Shown: positions 62,573 through 64,000 of the stretch, piece by piece
Numbering within the stretch: position 1 is the stretch's first letter
How the letters are laid out: each line of letters starts with the position of its first letter
NCBI RefSeq assembly: GCF_900890425.1
Contig: NZ_CAAHFG010000002.1
Location: 868,001-932,000 of the forward strand
DNA from: Pontiella desulfatans
Lineage (GTDB): Bacteria; Verrucomicrobiota; Kiritimatiellia; Kiritimatiellales; Pontiellaceae
DNA length: 64,000 bases
Reading direction: 5' to 3'
Notes under the pieces: generated by a model
The model's input: the letters and a program-made list of their open reading frames with translations, nothing else
Database searches by the model: none
What the model was told of the DNA's origin: nothing
Translations under genes and position numbers: made by a program

Positions 62573-63295
62573 ATGGAAAAAACCGTATTACTAGCCGTTT
62601 TCGCAATGTGTGCAGGGTTGGCGCAGGCGGAGATTATTGCACTGGACTCCACTTCGTCGCAGATTGTTACGGATGGAACGACGACGGGCAACAGCATCGG
62701 GGTGACGGCCGGATCCCGCGTCTTTGCCATTGGCGAAACAGCCATCGTTACGGCTCAATTGACCATGACCGGAACCCCGGCCTACAACGCATCGGCCAAC
62801 TGGACGCTTGGGTTTCGCGACAACGTAAATGAGGTCGGTTCCGCGCTGTCCATCCGCCTAAACTCGGTTCCGCTGTGGAATGCTTCGACCGACAGTTCTG
62901 CGGCCAGTGCCGGCGGCAACACCGCGGATCTCGGAACAACGGAGCGCGAAAGCACCACGAATGTGGACGGAACAACGGCCGATATGAAGACCGATGGAGA
63001 CGTTAGTCTGCTTGAGATGCGGGTCACCAAGGTATCTGCCACGCAATACGGCTATGTGGCCTACTGGAAAGACGGTAGCGGCAACACGCTGGAATCCTTG
63101 AGCAAGACCTATGACCTGGGTAAAGAGATTGCAAGCATCACCGATGTAACCTTCGGGAACCGTGCCACGACAACCACCGTTACCGGCGCCTTGACGAACA
63201 TCCAGCTCGAGGTGATTCCGGAGCCGGCCACCCTCGGCCTGATCACGGCTCTTGGCACGGGATTGCTGGTGGTTCGCCGCTTTTTCGTGATTTAG
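62573..63295 (+). CDS. PEP-CTERM surface protein
   Basis: 240 residues with a signal peptide (MEKTVLLAVFAMCAGLAQA) and a C-terminal IPEPATLGLITALGTGLLVVRR sorting signal. The core is Thr/Ala/Asn-rich and beta-strand-like, with no charged active site visible, typical of surface or matrix proteins. It shares most of its motifs (GTPAYNASANW, LSIRLN, WNASTD, TKVS, SKTYDLG, FGNRAT) with the next gene, showing a recent tandem duplication. It would need an exosortase for release, and none is in the window. Confidence 0.85.
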   Translation: MEKTVLLAVFAMCAGLAQAEIIALDSTSSQIVTDGTTTGNSIGVTAGSRVFAIGETAIVTAQLTMTGTPAYNASANWTLGFRDNVNEVGSALSIRLNSVPLWNASTDSSAASAGGNTADLGTTERESTTNVDGTTADMKTDGDVSLLEMRVTKVSATQYGYVAYWKDGSGNTLESLSKTYDLGKEIASITDVTFGNRATTTTVTGALTNIQLEVIPEPATLGLITALGTGLLVVRRFFVI

Positions 63296-63317
63296 GCGCA
63301 GGGACAAATTTTATTGC

Positions 63318-63350
63318 AACGCCCGGGGGAGCTATCCGGGCGTTTTTTTT
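63318..63350 (+). terminator. Intrinsic terminator after the PEP-CTERM gene
   Basis: Stem ACGCCCGG / CCGGGCGT with a 9-nt loop and T8, 23 bp after the stop. Confidence 0.93.
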
Positions 63351-63376
63351 CGGAACAAATCAACGTAGGTAAGCAG

Positions 63377-64000
63377 ATGAAGAAAACCATTTTTTTGACC
63401 GCCTTGGCCATGGCTGCGGGACTGGCTCAGGCCGGGATTGTGGCGTTGGATACCAATGCTGCATCGATTGTCTCCAATGGGGGAACGCAGGGCGCTGATA
63501 TTACACTTACGGATGGCACACACGCCTTCAATGTGGGTGAAACCGTTAAAATGACCTGGGATCTGGGCATTACCGGAACCCCGGCCTACAGCGCGTCGGC
63601 CAACTGGTCGGTCGGCTTTCTCGATGGTGCCGGGCACGGGGCCGCCCTGTCGATTCGCCTGAATGGGGCCGCTTTGTGGAATGCCTCGACGGACGACAAC
63701 GCACCCACGGCAGACAACAACACGGCGCTGTTGGGAACGGCCGACCGTGAAAGCGCCACGAATGCGGACGGTACGGCCTATGACCTGAAGGATGACGGTG
63801 AAAGCGCCCAATTCGAACTGCAGGTCACCAAGGTTTCTAGCAATGAATACAACTATGTGGCCCGTTGGAAAGACACCGGCGGAACCGTACTGGATTCAAT
63901 CAGCAAGACCTATGACCTTGGCGTCGAGTTGTCGAACATCGCTTCCGTATCGTTCGGCAACCGTGCGACGTCCGGCTCCGTTACGGGCAACCTGAGCAAC
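63377..64000 (+). CDS. Tandem paralogue of the PEP-CTERM protein (3' end outside window)
   Basis: The frame is open from ATG 63377 to the window end (208 codons). The signal peptide is MKKTIFLTALAMAAGLAQA; the body has VALDTNAASIVSNGG, GTPAYSASANWSVGF, LSIRLNGAALWNASTDD, TADRESATNADGT, QVTKVSSNEYNYVARWKD and SKTYDLG, aligning throughout with the preceding gene. A PEP-CTERM tail is expected just beyond the window. No separate promoter is obvious between the terminator at 63318 and this start, so how it is transcribed is unclear. Confidence 0.85.
   Translation, partial: MKKTIFLTALAMAAGLAQAGIVALDTNAASIVSNGGTQGADITLTDGTHAFNVGETVKMTWDLGITGTPAYSASANWSVGFLDGAGHGAALSIRLNGAALWNASTDDNAPTADNNTALLGTADRESATNADGTAYDLKDDGESAQFELQVTKVSSNEYNYVARWKDTGGTVLDSISKTYDLGVELSNIASVSFGNRATSGSVTGNLSN

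Overview
The window is GC-rich, densely coded bacterial DNA. It most resembles a marine anaerobic member of the PVC group, probably Kiritimatiellota (Pontiella-like); that placement is inferred from gene content. The supporting content is formylglycine-type sulfatases next to GH95-like glycosidases, PEP-CTERM surface proteins, SHD1-domain proteins with TonB-like N-termini, and a Gram-negative envelope set (lpxD, skp/ompH, LptF/G).

Layout: 1-5593 is the end of a heparinase II/III-like lyase gene followed by an acetyltransferase, an FAD oxidoreductase and a LacI regulator. 5662-7527 is a membrane-anchored SHD1 protein. 7642-11989 is a translationally coupled SGNH esterase, GH95-like enzyme and sulfatase. 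12128-20788 holds GH57, a minus-strand block (AEC carrier, GNAT, URO-D-like, LptF/G), then zwf-cutA, truA and an O-methyltransferase. 20799-25561 has an APC permease whose stop codon carries a 1,000-bp IS630 insertion, then a VWA/SHD1 pair. 26178-28536 couples a PTS-EIIA/CBS protein to an ArsB/NhaD permease. 28607-31673 has a PEP-CTERM protein, a PocR/AraC-type regulator, a cupin and a TrhA-like protein. 31823-42257 holds purH, a hybrid sensor kinase bracketed by two copies of the purH 3' end, a UDP-sugar pyrophosphorylase, a beta-helix CAZyme, a SleB-like hydrolase and a Na/Pi cotransporter. 43208-47190 is skp-lpxD and glnN (GSIII). 47509-48699 is a second, broken IS630. 48822-62426 is a sulfated-glycan locus: an alpha-galactosidase-like gene divergent from three sulfatases, an acetylesterase and two GH95-like enzymes. 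The window ends with two tandem PEP-CTERM-type paralogues.

The most notable non-coding structure is at 42347-42799 on the minus strand. Three short units lie in tandem. Each has a promoter-like pair with an exact 17-bp spacer (TTGAAC or TTGCCC, then TCTAAA or TCTAAG) and an intrinsic terminator. The terminator stems differ only by compensated base pairs, while the loops keep a CU-rich, Shine-Dalgarno-complementary sequence. I read them as a family of three tandem small RNAs, about 67-90 nt each. Other structure not explained by genes: a family of three near-identical 36-40 bp palindromes (7577, 19208, 42293), the duplicated purH end, a seven-copy TACGCAT array, and two decayed gene fragments (sulfatase, permease) lodged in the glycan locus.

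Functionally, the glycan genes look like a secreted toolkit: sulfatases remove sulfate, SGNH/SASA esterases remove acyl groups, and GH95-like, GH36-like and beta-helix enzymes cleave the exposed glycosidic bonds of an algal-type polysaccharide. No sulfatase-maturating enzyme, SusC/D pair or exosortase is visible here.
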